From: Bifidobacterium sp. ESL0732
Lineage (GTDB): Bacteria > Actinomycetota > Actinomycetes > Actinomycetales > Bifidobacteriaceae
Direction of reading: 5' to 3'
DNA: 64,000 nt
Assembly (NCBI RefSeq): GCF_029395535.1
Contig: NZ_CP113920.1
Coordinates: 1 to 64,000, forward strand
Under the pieces are notes generated by a model. That model was not told the origin of the DNA, did no database searches, and saw only the letters and a list, made by a program, of their open reading frames with translations. How positions within the stretch are numbered: the stretch's first letter is position 1; each line of letters opens with the position of its first letter. Below are positions 50,048 to 58,519 of this stretch, in pieces. The position numbers and the translations under genes were made by a program.

Positions 50048-52771
50048 TCATAATAATCGCCCGACTTGGAAGACGATAATGGCAAGGATATAGGCCACCA
50101 TCAGCCCTGTTGCCACCGATTGCAACGCGGTTTTCATGCCGTATTGTCGTTTCATCTCGGCCACCGTGGCCAGACACGGCGTGTAGGCGAGGATGAAGAT
50201 CATAAAGGCTGCGGCAGCGGCGTTAGGGTGTCCGTCGCTGGACTTCTCAAAGCTGCGATGCACGGCCTGACCGAGGCTCCCCTGGCCCTGCGCCTGCTCG
50301 GATTGGTCGCCAGAATTGTTGATGGCGTAACTCTGCGAAAGTGAGCCGACGACGACCTCCTTGGCCACAAATCCGGTGACCAACGCCGAGGCCGCATGCC
50401 AGTCGTCAAAACCGGCCGGTTTGAAAACGGGCGCTATGGCCGATGAAGCCGCGCCGAATACGGAATTTTCGACTTTGTCGACGTGTCCGAAGGAATTGGG
50501 GTTGGCCGCGCCCGCTGCACCAGCGGAAATCGGAATAGCGGAAAGCACCCATACGACGATGAGCATCGAGACGATGACGGAGCTCGCGCCGGTGATGAAC
50601 GACCAGAGGCGCTGCAAGACGGACTTCAGCAGTTGCAGGAGCCGCGGCATCTGATAGGGCGGTAGTTCCATGGCGAACGGCTGGGTTTTGAGGTCTTTGA
50701 ACTGCGTCTTGCGAAGTGCGAAGCCGACTGCCAGGATGATGGCGATGGAGCTGACGTACATCAGGAAGATAGCCAGCCCAGCAAACTTGCCGAAGAACGC
50801 GTAGGCGAGCACCACGTAGACGCTCAGGCGCGCGGAACAGGACGTGAAGGGGATCAGGAGACCGGTCAGGAGACGTTGCCGCGAGTCCGGCAGCGTGCGC
50901 GTGGAGGCCAACGCGGGCAGGTTGCAGCCGAAGCCGACTACCAACGGCAGGAATGCGCGTCCGTCGAGGCCGACCATACGCATCGCACGATCCATCACGA
51001 ACGCCGCGCGGGCCAGGTAGCCCGAGTCCTCAAGCAACGAAAGGATGATGAACATGATGCCCATCGGCGGAATAAACGTGCACACCGTGATCGCGCCGTT
51101 CAGGAACCCGTCGACCACCAGCGAATAGAGCCAGCCGTCGAGCGCGCCTTTGCCTGCGATGGTGGTGAAGATCCAGGCGATGCCGTCGGTGCACCAGCCG
51201 CGCAGCGTGACGTCGAACCAGTCCTGCAGCGGGCCGGCCAGCGTCGTGGTCGCCTCGAAAACGAGGAACATGGTCACTAGGAAGACCACCAGACCAATCG
51301 CAGGATGCAGCAGTACGCGGTCGAGCTTGTCGGAGAACGTCTCGTGGTTCGCCGTGGCCGCCGCGCCCTGTGGCAGGTCTTTGTTGATTTCCCGAAGTTT
51401 TTCGGCAATCCACTCAAAACGTTCATCAGACGTTTTACGCACCCACTGCGAGACTTCCTCCTGCGTAGCGCTCGCGGGTGGCGCGGGAATGCTCGTGACG
51501 GGGGTCGGCGTCAGTTGCACATGAATCTCGCGCGAAACATCCGCTCCACCATCATCCAAAATAGGTGTCGCATTTTCCGCCTTTTCCAGCGTGGCCTCTA
51601 CGACTTCCGAGGCCTTATGTGCAGCCTCGGTCACCACTTGTTTGGCGGTTTCCTGTCGTGTCTGCGTGGTGGTCTGACCGGTAGCCTGACCTGTATTTGT
51701 AAGCGTGTCTGGTTTTTGGGTAGTGTGGTTTTGCTTAGTGTCGTGTCCTTGTTTATCCTCATCGTCGCCATTATCGGAATGTTCCCGAACGAGAAGTGAC
51801 TGGGAACCTTCTGTTTCCAACGAACCCTGCGATGGATTTTCGTCCTCGACCGTATCCGGCAGAGTTATGAGACTCGGTGACGAATCCGTTTGTTCGAGTT
51901 TACGCTCGGTCCGCTGTGCCTTGATTTCGGTCAAGGTCGCCGATATGGTGTCTAATAATTCGGTTTTGCCTTCGCCGATGCGGCCGTCGACACGGACCAT
52001 CGGGATGCCTGGAAGCGTGCGCTTAAGCCGTTGCAGGGTGACTGGCGAATCCTGCTTTTCCGCCAGATCGAGCATGGTTACCGCGACGATGATAGGGAAT
52101 CCGAGATCCATCAACTGGCTCAGAAGGTAATACGATTTCGAGGGTGAGGTTGCGTTGAATGTAAAGACGATGACGTCGGGCTTCGCATAGCCGCGACGGC
52201 CCATCGCCGCCTCTCCCGCAACCTGTTCGTCTGGGCTGTAGGCATCGAGCGAGGCCGTGCCGGGGGTGTCGATAAAGTCCCAGCGTTCGTGCTTGTTGGT
52301 GGCGGCATCGATGCGTTCCAAACTGCCGGATTCCACCAAAACGGTGGTGCCTGGCGCATTCATTACGGTCGCGCTGGCGCCGAGCACCGCGTTGAACAGC
52401 GTGGATTTGCCGACGTTGGGATTGCCGACGAAGACGATGCGCGGATTCGCGGGCTTCGGCTTGCCGGCTTTGCTGCCCATCGATTCCATGCCGGCCATAT
52501 CGTGGGTTTCATCGCCGTGATGCTGGTGGCCGTGGTGTTGGGGAAGCAACACTGCAAGCCCGCGCCGATGGTGGTGTCCGCTGTGACCGGTGTGTCCTGC
52601 GTGCCCCGCGTCACTGGCAGCGTTATCAGCACCATGCCCGCCTTCAGGACCGCTGACAGATCCACCTGAACCGCAGCAATCCGCTGGTTCCGGCATCAGA
52701 TCAGGATCGTTCAAATTGTTGTTGCTTTTGAATGTTTTTGCGGGTGATGTGGCCGTAGTCGTCTTGTCCAT
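50048..52771 (-). CDS. feoB: Ferrous iron transporter FeoB
   Basis: A 907-residue Fe(II) transporter with an N-terminal GTPase domain and a membrane core. A His-rich extension (about 57-90, with GHHH and HHGHQHH) precedes the G domain. G1 is GNPNVGKS at 116-123 and G3 is DTPG at 168-171. G4 reads VTMLDLAEKQ, with Thr232 where the family usually has Asn. A long low-complexity insertion at about 290-430 separates the G domain from the membrane part. The membrane Gate motifs include PLVVGFGCNLPALASTRTL and IPFTSCSARLSVYVVLAYAF. It is longer than the usual 650-780 residues. feoA lies 39 bases upstream. Confidence 0.93.
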   Translation of the reverse strand: MDKTTTATSPAKTFKSNNNLNDPDLMPEPADCCGSGGSVSGPEGGHGADNAASDAGHAGHTGHSGHHHRRGLAVLLPQHHGHQHHGDETHDMAGMESMGSKAGKPKPANPRIVFVGNPNVGKSTLFNAVLGASATVMNAPGTTVLVESGSLERIDAATNKHERWDFIDTPGTASLDAYSPDEQVAGEAAMGRRGYAKPDVIVFTFNATSPSKSYYLLSQLMDLGFPIIVAVTMLDLAEKQDSPVTLQRLKRTLPGIPMVRVDGRIGEGKTELLDTISATLTEIKAQRTERKLEQTDSSPSLITLPDTVEDENPSQGSLETEGSQSLLVREHSDNGDDEDKQGHDTKQNHTTQKPDTLTNTGQATGQTTTQTRQETAKQVVTEAAHKASEVVEATLEKAENATPILDDGGADVSREIHVQLTPTPVTSIPAPPASATQEEVSQWVRKTSDERFEWIAEKLREINKDLPQGAAATANHETFSDKLDRVLLHPAIGLVVFLVTMFLVFEATTTLAGPLQDWFDVTLRGWCTDGIAWIFTTIAGKGALDGWLYSLVVDGFLNGAITVCTFIPPMGIMFIILSLLEDSGYLARAAFVMDRAMRMVGLDGRAFLPLVVGFGCNLPALASTRTLPDSRQRLLTGLLIPFTSCSARLSVYVVLAYAFFGKFAGLAIFLMYVSSIAIILAVGFALRKTQFKDLKTQPFAMELPPYQMPRLLQLLKSVLQRLWSFITGASSVIVSMLIVVWVLSAIPISAGAAGAANPNSFGHVDKVENSVFGAASSAIAPVFKPAGFDDWHAASALVTGFVAKEVVVGSLSQSYAINNSGDQSEQAQGQGSLGQAVHRSFEKSSDGHPNAAAAAFMIFILAYTPCLATVAEMKRQYGMKTALQSVATGLMVAYILAIIVFQVGRLL

Positions 52772-52810
52772 ATTCGCCCGCCAAGTTTCGCTAATAATTA
52801 CTACTTGATA

Positions 52811-53050
52811 CTATAAACGTTGCGTTCGAGGTGACACGAAAATATGACGTGCGGTGGCGCCGTCGATGGCGATACGTTCGCCGCCGTGCGCAACCACGCA
52901 CCCTCCGAACATCGCTTTCTGGATCACGCGAATCGGCTCGTGCAAGCGGAATCCGAGTTCGTTGAGTCTAAAGCGGCTGCGGGCCTCGAAATCCATCCTG
53001 CATATCTCCACTTCAACCCCGAGCGGGCAGGTTCGCAACGATTCGGTCAT
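52811..53050 (-). CDS. feoA: FeoA family protein
   Basis: A 79-residue SH3-like FeoA protein that assists FeoB. The fold motif is visible as FRLNELGFRLHEPIRVIQKA and GGERIAIDGATARHIFV. It is just upstream of feoB and probably co-transcribed. No good ribosome binding site precedes the ATG at 53050, so the start is not certain. Confidence 0.85.
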   Translation of the reverse strand: MTESLRTCPLGVEVEICRMDFEARSRFRLNELGFRLHEPIRVIQKAMFGGCVVAHGGERIAIDGATARHIFVSPRTQRL

Positions 53051-53175
53051 ACTTCGGACTTTAGTTCATTGCGAGTGCTGAGTAAAGGGATTTGGCTGAA
53101 AATCTCAATTTATTATATCGGGGAGAGGGAGCTGAGAATCATTGGTAGGAGCCATATTTTTGTTGCTCAGTAGAT

Positions 53176-53216
53176 TTATTCCAAAATAGCCTTTGATTTG
53201 GCATAGTATGGAATAA
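53176..53216. other. Inverted repeat between feoA and tRNA-Ala
   Basis: TTATTCCA (53176-53183) pairs with TGGAATAA (53209-53216), and inner GCC/GGC extends the stem. It may end the tRNA transcript or be an operator of the feo genes. The sequence does not match a familiar Fur or DtxR box that I can recognise. Confidence 0.35.
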
Positions 53217-53263
53217 TCAAGGATAAAAAGACAGAAACGGCTGCTCACAGGGCATTTTGAAAG

Positions 53264-53336
53264 TGGAGCTAGCCGGGTTCGAACCGGCGACCCTCTGCTT
53301 GCAAAGCAGATGCGCTACCAGCTGCGCCATAGCCCC
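53264..53336 (-). tRNA. tRNA-Ala(TGC)
   Basis: A 73-base cloverleaf on the minus strand beginning GGGGCTATGGCGC. The anticodon TGC lies in loop TTTGCAA (plus-strand 53301-53303), and the T-loop region is GGTTCGAACC. The acceptor stem has the G3-U70 pair that marks tRNA-Ala. CCA is not encoded. Confidence 0.96.
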
Positions 53337-53394
53337 AGAAACACAACGATTCTCGCTGTTAATCTTGTTTGGATTGAAAAGCAGGAATCTTGCG

Positions 53395-53468
53395 TGGGCC
53401 CGGGAGGACTTGAACCTCCGACCTCATCCTTATCAGGGATGCGCTCTAACCAGCTGAGCTACGGGCCC
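53395..53468 (-). tRNA. tRNA-Ile(GAT)
   Basis: A 74-base cloverleaf on the minus strand beginning GGGCCCGTAGCTCAG. The anticodon GAT lies in loop CTGATAA (plus-strand 53432-53434), and GGTTCAAGTCC is the T arm. It lies just upstream of tRNA-Ala in transcription order, the usual pair of rRNA spacers, but no rRNA gene is in the window. Confidence 0.96.
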
Positions 53469-53649
53469 AATCAGCACGCTTTAAGGCGTACAAAGGGATA
53501 GTTTACCATCTGAACGACGTTAGTCAACCCGATAGTCTTGCGTGTCGTGAACGTTTGTTGAAGATATTGGGCGATGAAAATATAACGAGTACCGCGATGT
53601 GTGCCTTTGCCAAGCGATTCTGGTCAATCGCACGCGAGACAATGCGGAT

Positions 53650-54246
53650 ATGCCTTATCGTCGCCGTTCGAAAGCCAGAACCGTTTCACGCACTGTGCTG
53701 CGCGTCGACGATCTGGACGTCAACGTGACTCGTAAGACTATGCGCAATATGTACCTGCGTATCAAGCCTCCGGCCGGCAAGATCGAAGTGAGCGCGCCGG
53801 CGAGAATGAACGATGAGAAAATCGCGGCATTCGTGCGAGAACGCCGGACTTGGATTGAGCGGCAAAAGAAATTGATAGCGGAGAAGGGCGTTTCCCCTTC
53901 TTTCGAATGGACGGATGAACGCAAGCGCTTGGCCGAAACCAATATCAATGCTCAACTGCCGGCCCTGCTTCAACGTTGGGAACCGCTTATCGGCCGCACA
54001 CCGACCCATATCACCTTGCGCCTGATGACTTCGCGTTGGGGTTCCTGCACACCCCCGACGGGACGGATTCGCCTGAACCTACAGCTTGGGCTGATGGATC
54101 CGTGCTTTCTGGAATATGTTTTGGTTCACGAATTGACGCATCTGTGGGCAAGCGGTCACGGTGCCGAATTTCAGCGGCGCATGGACCGATATTTGCCGAA
54201 CTGGCGGGTGCTGCGGCGCGATTTGAACCGTGAAATGGTGTGGTAG
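53650..54246 (+). CDS. YgjP/M48-type metallopeptidase
   Basis: A 198-residue protein of the YgjP-like (DUF45) family. The zinc motif is LVHELTHLWASGHGAEF, with the HExxH-type core HELTH and a third ligand in SGHG. The upstream conserved segments are NMYLRIKPPAGKIEVSAP and SRWGSCTP. ATG 53650 is chosen because the family begins near MPYRRR; an in-frame ATG at 53599 would add 17 residues. Neither has a clear ribosome binding site. The substrate is unknown. Confidence 0.8.
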   Translation: MPYRRRSKARTVSRTVLRVDDLDVNVTRKTMRNMYLRIKPPAGKIEVSAPARMNDEKIAAFVRERRTWIERQKKLIAEKGVSPSFEWTDERKRLAETNINAQLPALLQRWEPLIGRTPTHITLRLMTSRWGSCTPPTGRIRLNLQLGLMDPCFLEYVLVHELTHLWASGHGAEFQRRMDRYLPNWRVLRRDLNREMVW

Positions 54247-54493
54247 CGAAAAGTCGGCTCACCCTAACCCATGGTCACCAAAAGTAACCGCTTGGAATTC
54301 GTACAGTATCTTTTGATAACCGTGGATTGGGGGCGAGCCTCCTGGCAGGATACCCGTGATATTTGTGCATTTTTATGAGCGTTGTTCAGGGATAAACGAC
54401 GTATTTTGCGGTAGCGTTATTGTTGAAGTATTGCTACCTCGGTGACGCGGCGGCAGGGTATATAACGCGCTGGAAATCGGCGAGGAGGTTTCG

Positions 54494-55321
54494 ATGGTGG
54501 GAACGTTGGCTGGCAACACAGCGGAAAATGAAGGAAAATCCGAGATTCGACTCGGGAACACGATTACATCGAAGCGTGCAGTGGTTACGGGCGCTTCCAG
54601 CGGAATCGGACGTGCGACCGCGCTGCAACTGGCTTCAGCTGGTTGGAAGGTCGTGGCGCTCGCGCGTAGGCGTGACAAGCTCATCGAGCTTTCCGACCAA
54701 CTTGGCGACGCCTGCGAATACGTGGTGTGTGACGTGACCAATGAAGTTTCGACGCAAGCCGCGGTCACGAGGATTTTGCGCGGCGGGCCGGTCAAGGCGC
54801 TGGTCAACTGCGCTGGCGGTGCCATCGGACAGGATCCGATTGAAGAATGCAATGTCGACGATTGGCGCAAAATGTATGACGTCAATGTGCTCGGTACGTT
54901 GCGCGTCACCCAGAAGTTGCTTCCGGCGCTCAAGTCTGCTCCGGGTGGCGGCACGGTCGTCGTCGTTTCCTCGACGGCAGGCATTGAACCCTACGAAGGT
55001 GGCGGTGGGTATTGCGGCGTGAAGTCGGCTGAGCGCGTTTTGGCGCAGACACTGCGTTTTGAGCAGGTCGGCCAGCCGCTGCGTGTCATCGACGTCTCCC
55101 CTGGCATGGTTGAGACCAAGGAGTTCTCGCTCAACCGCTTCCACGGCGATCAGGCCAAGGCCGACGCGGTGTACGCCGGCGTGCCGAGCCCACTGACCGG
55201 CGACGACATCGCCGAGTGCATCGAGTGGGCGCTTGACTTGCCCGACAGCGTGGATATCGATTCGATCGTGGTTCGCCCGCGTGCCCAAGCTTCCGCTCAG
55301 CGGGTCTATCGGGAGAGCTGA
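54494..55321 (+). CDS. SDR-family oxidoreductase
   Basis: A 275-residue short-chain dehydrogenase. The cofactor motif is TGASSGIG at 32-39, followed by ALARRR, which suggests NADP preference. The NNAG equivalent is NCAGG at 105-109. Catalytic residues are Asn131, Ser160, Tyr173 and Lys177 (YCGVK). It resembles the YdfG-type 3-hydroxy acid dehydrogenases, but the substrate is not clear. GAGGAGGT precedes the ATG. The 247 bases before it hold no gene. Confidence 0.88.
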   Translation: MVGTLAGNTAENEGKSEIRLGNTITSKRAVVTGASSGIGRATALQLASAGWKVVALARRRDKLIELSDQLGDACEYVVCDVTNEVSTQAAVTRILRGGPVKALVNCAGGAIGQDPIEECNVDDWRKMYDVNVLGTLRVTQKLLPALKSAPGGGTVVVVSSTAGIEPYEGGGGYCGVKSAERVLAQTLRFEQVGQPLRVIDVSPGMVETKEFSLNRFHGDQAKADAVYAGVPSPLTGDDIAECIEWALDLPDSVDIDSIVVRPRAQASAQRVYRES

Positions 55322-55346
55322 AATCCGGTAAAACTTTGCAAATATA

Positions 55347-55386
55347 CATTGTGCCTTCATCCGGATTGATGGCTGAAGGCACAATG
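55347..55386 (+). terminator. Hairpin after the SDR gene
   Basis: CATTGTGCCTTCA (55347-55359) pairs perfectly with TGAAGGCACAATG (55374-55386) around a 14-base loop. There is no T run; termination is likely from its position 26 bases after the stop. Confidence 0.6.
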
Positions 55387-55690
55387 TCTGCTGCCCTATC
55401 TGCTGCGAAATACGGCGTTTTTTCGGTTCTTCCCCACATCAAATGCAGCGTCTACTCATTGTAAGGATGAGCGCAACTACCGATCTGTTCTACCGCTTTG
55501 TGTTGGGTTTCGTTTGTTTTCCTATTAGACAGAGGCTTTCTGGTGGAAGGCATGAAGGCCGCTGTCCGAGGGAATGTTGGAATTTCAGCGTTTAGTCGTG
55601 TTTGTGGCGATTACCTACTGTGCGAAGACAAATGGAAACCTGTAAAAGCATGGAAGTGCGAACGCGAGGTTGTTAAGAAAGGGGATTTTG
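55387..55690 (+). promoter_or_regulatory. Upstream region of the sugar porter
   Basis: About 300 bases with no credible gene. A short open frame at 55498-55701 has no ribosome binding site or recognisable content. GAAAGGGG just before ATG 55691 is the ribosome binding site. No confident promoter elements were seen. Confidence 0.35.
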
Positions 55691-57274
55691 ATGCTATCTG
55701 AACAGATTCGATGGCCAAGTGCGGCTGATTCAGTGAGCTCGGTAGATTCCGCGGGTTCAGTAGATTCCATAGATTCCGCGGGTTCGGCCAGGCCTGCTGG
55801 TGTAACCCAACCTGTGGAGGTGGCCGGGTCTGCTGATTCTGTCGAGCTCCCATCGGTGGTATCGCCTCCCTCTTCGCACCGGCACTATATGGCCGTGCTT
55901 GTTGCGTTGGGCATTTGCGGCGGCGGACTGTATGGCTATACGCTGACCTTCCTTTCCGGTGCGCTGGTCTCCATGAACTTCGACGGTTCCAACCGTCCGC
56001 TGAGTGCCTGGGATCAGAGCGTGCTGACGGCTGTGATGCTGTTGGGCAGTGCTATCGGGTCATATGTCGGCGGGGAGCTTGCGGACCGTTTCGGTCGTAA
56101 ACGGCTCATTATCGCCGGGGGCATCACCGCGGTGGTCGGTGCGTTGCTGTGTGCGCTCGCGACCAGTTTCGGAGGATTTCTGGCGGGCCGCTTTATCGTC
56201 GGATTCGCTATCGGTATTACCGAATGCGTCATTCCCATTTACCTCGGTGAGATGGCTCCCGCCAATCGTCGTGGTTTCATTGTTTCGGTCAATTCCGTCA
56301 TGATTAATGTCGCGCAATTGGCGGCCTCGCTGGTCAACGCGGTTTTGGTGTCCGTCGCCGACTGGCACGCGATGGTGTGGGCGGCCGTGGTGCCTACGGT
56401 TCTGCTGACGGTCGTTGCGCTGGTCATCAAGGAGGCTCCGACTTTCAGCGGTCGGCAGAGCGATGTGTCAAATAAACGTGACGTGACTACGGTTTCGTCC
56501 CCCAAACAAGACTCTTCGTCGCAAGCGGATTCTGATACAAATGTTGTTCTGGAGCAGGCTACATCGCCGCGCTCGGCGAATCAGGCAAACAGGAGCGCGG
56601 CAAAAGCTCCGACGTTCCGTGCCCCCTGGTTGCGTCGCGTGTTGTTTGTAGGCATCGGCGTCGCGATGATTAATCAGCTCATCGGGTGTAATGCAATCAA
56701 CTATTTTGCTCCCACCATGTTTTCTAGCACACTCGGTATCGACCCCCACAACTCCGTCGTAGCAATGGTGCCGGTCATGGCCGCTTCCGCAGTCGCGGCC
56801 ATAATCGGCGGGCTCATTTTCATCGACAGAATCAACCGTCGCACGTTCCTGATCGTCGGTTTGTGCGGTTCCTCGTTCTTCTTGGCCGCAGTTGGTCTGT
56901 GCTATCTTTTCATTGATTCGAAACATCCGAATCCCGCGCTATCGTGGGTGTTGATTGGCCTCGTGATGTGCTACCTCGCTTTTGCGCAGGGGATGGTCTC
57001 GCCCGTTACCTGGCTGCTGATAACCGAGATATTCCCGAGTTTTGTGCGTGGCAAGGGTGTCGGTTACGCGAATGTCGTCATCAATATTACGAATTTCGTC
57101 ATTTCTTTGGTGTTCCTGCCGTTGCTCAACACGGTCGGCTCGGCGGGGACGTTCTTCATATTCGCGCTCATCAATGTTGGTTCCGCATGCTTCAGCAAGG
57201 TGTACGTGCCTGAGACCCGCGGCAAAACCCTGGATCAGATCGAGCATGAGGCGCGGGCACGCGTTTCCGCCTGA
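55691..57274 (+). CDS. MFS sugar porter family transporter
   Basis: A 527-residue transporter with twelve predicted membrane segments. Family signatures are GGELADRFGRKRL after segment 2, PVTWLLITEIFPSFVRGKG before segment 11 and PETRGKTLDQIE at the C-terminus. These fit the sugar:proton symporter group. The central loop at about 255-310 is long and polar. The N-terminus has a repetitive SVDSAGSVDSIDSAGSA stretch encoded by short tandem DNA repeats. ATG 55691 is chosen for the AAAGGGG seven bases upstream. The sugar cannot be told from sequence. Confidence 0.88.
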   Translation: MLSEQIRWPSAADSVSSVDSAGSVDSIDSAGSARPAGVTQPVEVAGSADSVELPSVVSPPSSHRHYMAVLVALGICGGGLYGYTLTFLSGALVSMNFDGSNRPLSAWDQSVLTAVMLLGSAIGSYVGGELADRFGRKRLIIAGGITAVVGALLCALATSFGGFLAGRFIVGFAIGITECVIPIYLGEMAPANRRGFIVSVNSVMINVAQLAASLVNAVLVSVADWHAMVWAAVVPTVLLTVVALVIKEAPTFSGRQSDVSNKRDVTTVSSPKQDSSSQADSDTNVVLEQATSPRSANQANRSAAKAPTFRAPWLRRVLFVGIGVAMINQLIGCNAINYFAPTMFSSTLGIDPHNSVVAMVPVMAASAVAAIIGGLIFIDRINRRTFLIVGLCGSSFFLAAVGLCYLFIDSKHPNPALSWVLIGLVMCYLAFAQGMVSPVTWLLITEIFPSFVRGKGVGYANVVINITNFVISLVFLPLLNTVGSAGTFFIFALINVGSACFSKVYVPETRGKTLDQIEHEARARVSA

Positions 57275-57482
57275 CGCATGCTTGGAGTGGGTGATTGCGT
57301 CTTCGGTTTCGTTCGCTGGGCAGATTGAATCGCTGCTCTACCGATGGGCCTCATTCGAGACCGTTGGAATTCCACCGTGTCCTAGGAATCGCAAAATCGA
57401 AGTTCCACGGGGCCTGTCGCCTGATTCGCAATGAAGTAGTTGCGTAATAAGATGCGGTGAGACGGAACAAGAGCCAATAAAA

Positions 57483-57519
57483 ACTCGCCGTCACCCATAT
57501 TGGAAAGGGTGCGGCGAGT
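57483..57519 (-). terminator. Terminator of dps (convergent intergenic region)
   Basis: The 334-base gap 57275-57608 has no gene. ACTCGCCG plus CACCC (57483-57496) pairs with GGGTG plus CGGCGAGT (57507-57519), with one bulged base. On the minus strand the stem is followed by TTTTT, so it terminates dps and may also serve the convergent transporter gene. Confidence 0.75.
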
Positions 57520-57608
57520 GTATCGCTTATCCGATTATCGGTATCCGCTAAGATTCGTGCGAATGTGATTATTTGACATTACTTCACGGAACCAAAAGGC
57601 CCTAAAGC

Positions 57609-58106
57609 TCAGGCGTGCGGAGTCTCTTCGATCAGGTGGCTGTTCATGAACCAGTTGAAGTGCTCGAGTTCCTGCACGTGGTCCTGCATGATGTTGGAGC
57701 TGATGACGTCGATCGGATCGAGCTCCTCATAGGCCTTGCGCTCGGCGACGATGAAGTCGGCGTAGTAGTCGACCAGAGCCTTCAGATAATCCTGGGTGTT
57801 CTGGCGGCCCATGAGCTTGAACTCGCTCCAGGTGCGGTTGCTGATGATGGACTCCGGGGTGCCTTCGGCGCTGCCGCCGAGGGTCGCGATGCGTTCTGCG
57901 GTCTCGTCGGCCATGTTGCGCACGGCGTCGACCTCAGGGTCGATCATTTCGTGCACGCCGATGAAGCTCGGACCGGAGACGTTCCAGTGAGCATGCTTGA
58001 GAATCAGTGAAGCCTCTTCCTCCTGCGCCAAACGGTTCTGCAGAATCGAGACGATCTTATCGGATGCTGCCTGATCAATGCCAGGGCTCAAAAATTCATC
58101 TGCCAT
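57609..58106 (-). CDS. dps: Dps-family ferritin-like protein
   Basis: A 165-residue Dps protein that oxidises and stores iron and protects DNA during stress. The ferroxidase motif starts HAHWNVSGPSF; His40, His52, Asp56, Asp67 and Glu71 match the spacing of the Listeria Dps site. ATG 58106 is chosen because AAAGGAAA lies just upstream; an in-frame start at 58154 lacks this. There are no neighbours on the same strand close by, so it is probably transcribed alone. Confidence 0.93.
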   Translation of the reverse strand: MADEFLSPGIDQAASDKIVSILQNRLAQEEEASLILKHAHWNVSGPSFIGVHEMIDPEVDAVRNMADETAERIATLGGSAEGTPESIISNRTWSEFKLMGRQNTQDYLKALVDYYADFIVAERKAYEELDPIDVISSNIMQDHVQELEHFNWFMNSHLIEETPHA

Positions 58107-58519
58107 AATTGTTTCCTTTCGTTGAGGATAATTGCTGGTTTCCATTCTAGTCATTTATGATATTGGACACAGAAATTCATCAGTAGCCCAATATCGCTGA
58201 AAGGGTTGAAATGTCGGGGTTTTTGCGCTATGTGTGAGATAAGTCTCATCGTCGTATATCGGCAATATTTGCGTTACTTGCAACGTTTGAATCATGCGCT
58301 TGTGCAACGTTACTTTCGGTGTCGAGTTCTTAGATGAGACGGACGGTCGGATGGACTGCGGGTGTCCTTCCGTCTTGCCGCGGTTGGCCGGCTTGCGTCG
58401 CGATGGCCGTACACGCAGGCTGGTGTTGGTGTGCAGACATGCATATAGGTTGTGAAACCGCTTAGACGCGTGCTGTGTAATGCGGATTCTACACGTTCCG
58501 CGGCATCGAGCAGGGCGTC
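58107..58519. other. Intergenic region dps/padR-like gene
   Basis: 413 bases without a gene. It contains the dps promoter region near 58140-58180 (TAGAAT on the minus strand) and two direct copies of TGCAACGTT at about 58280-58312. No clear terminator for the padR-like gene was found. Confidence 0.35.

Noticed and set aside
53264-53468. An rRNA operon next to the Ile-Ala tRNA pair
   Set aside because: The flanking sequence is protein-coding or short spacer, with no rRNA-like sequence.
55498-55701. A 67-codon frame before the sugar porter
   Set aside because: No ribosome binding site, no recognisable content, and it overlaps the transporter start.
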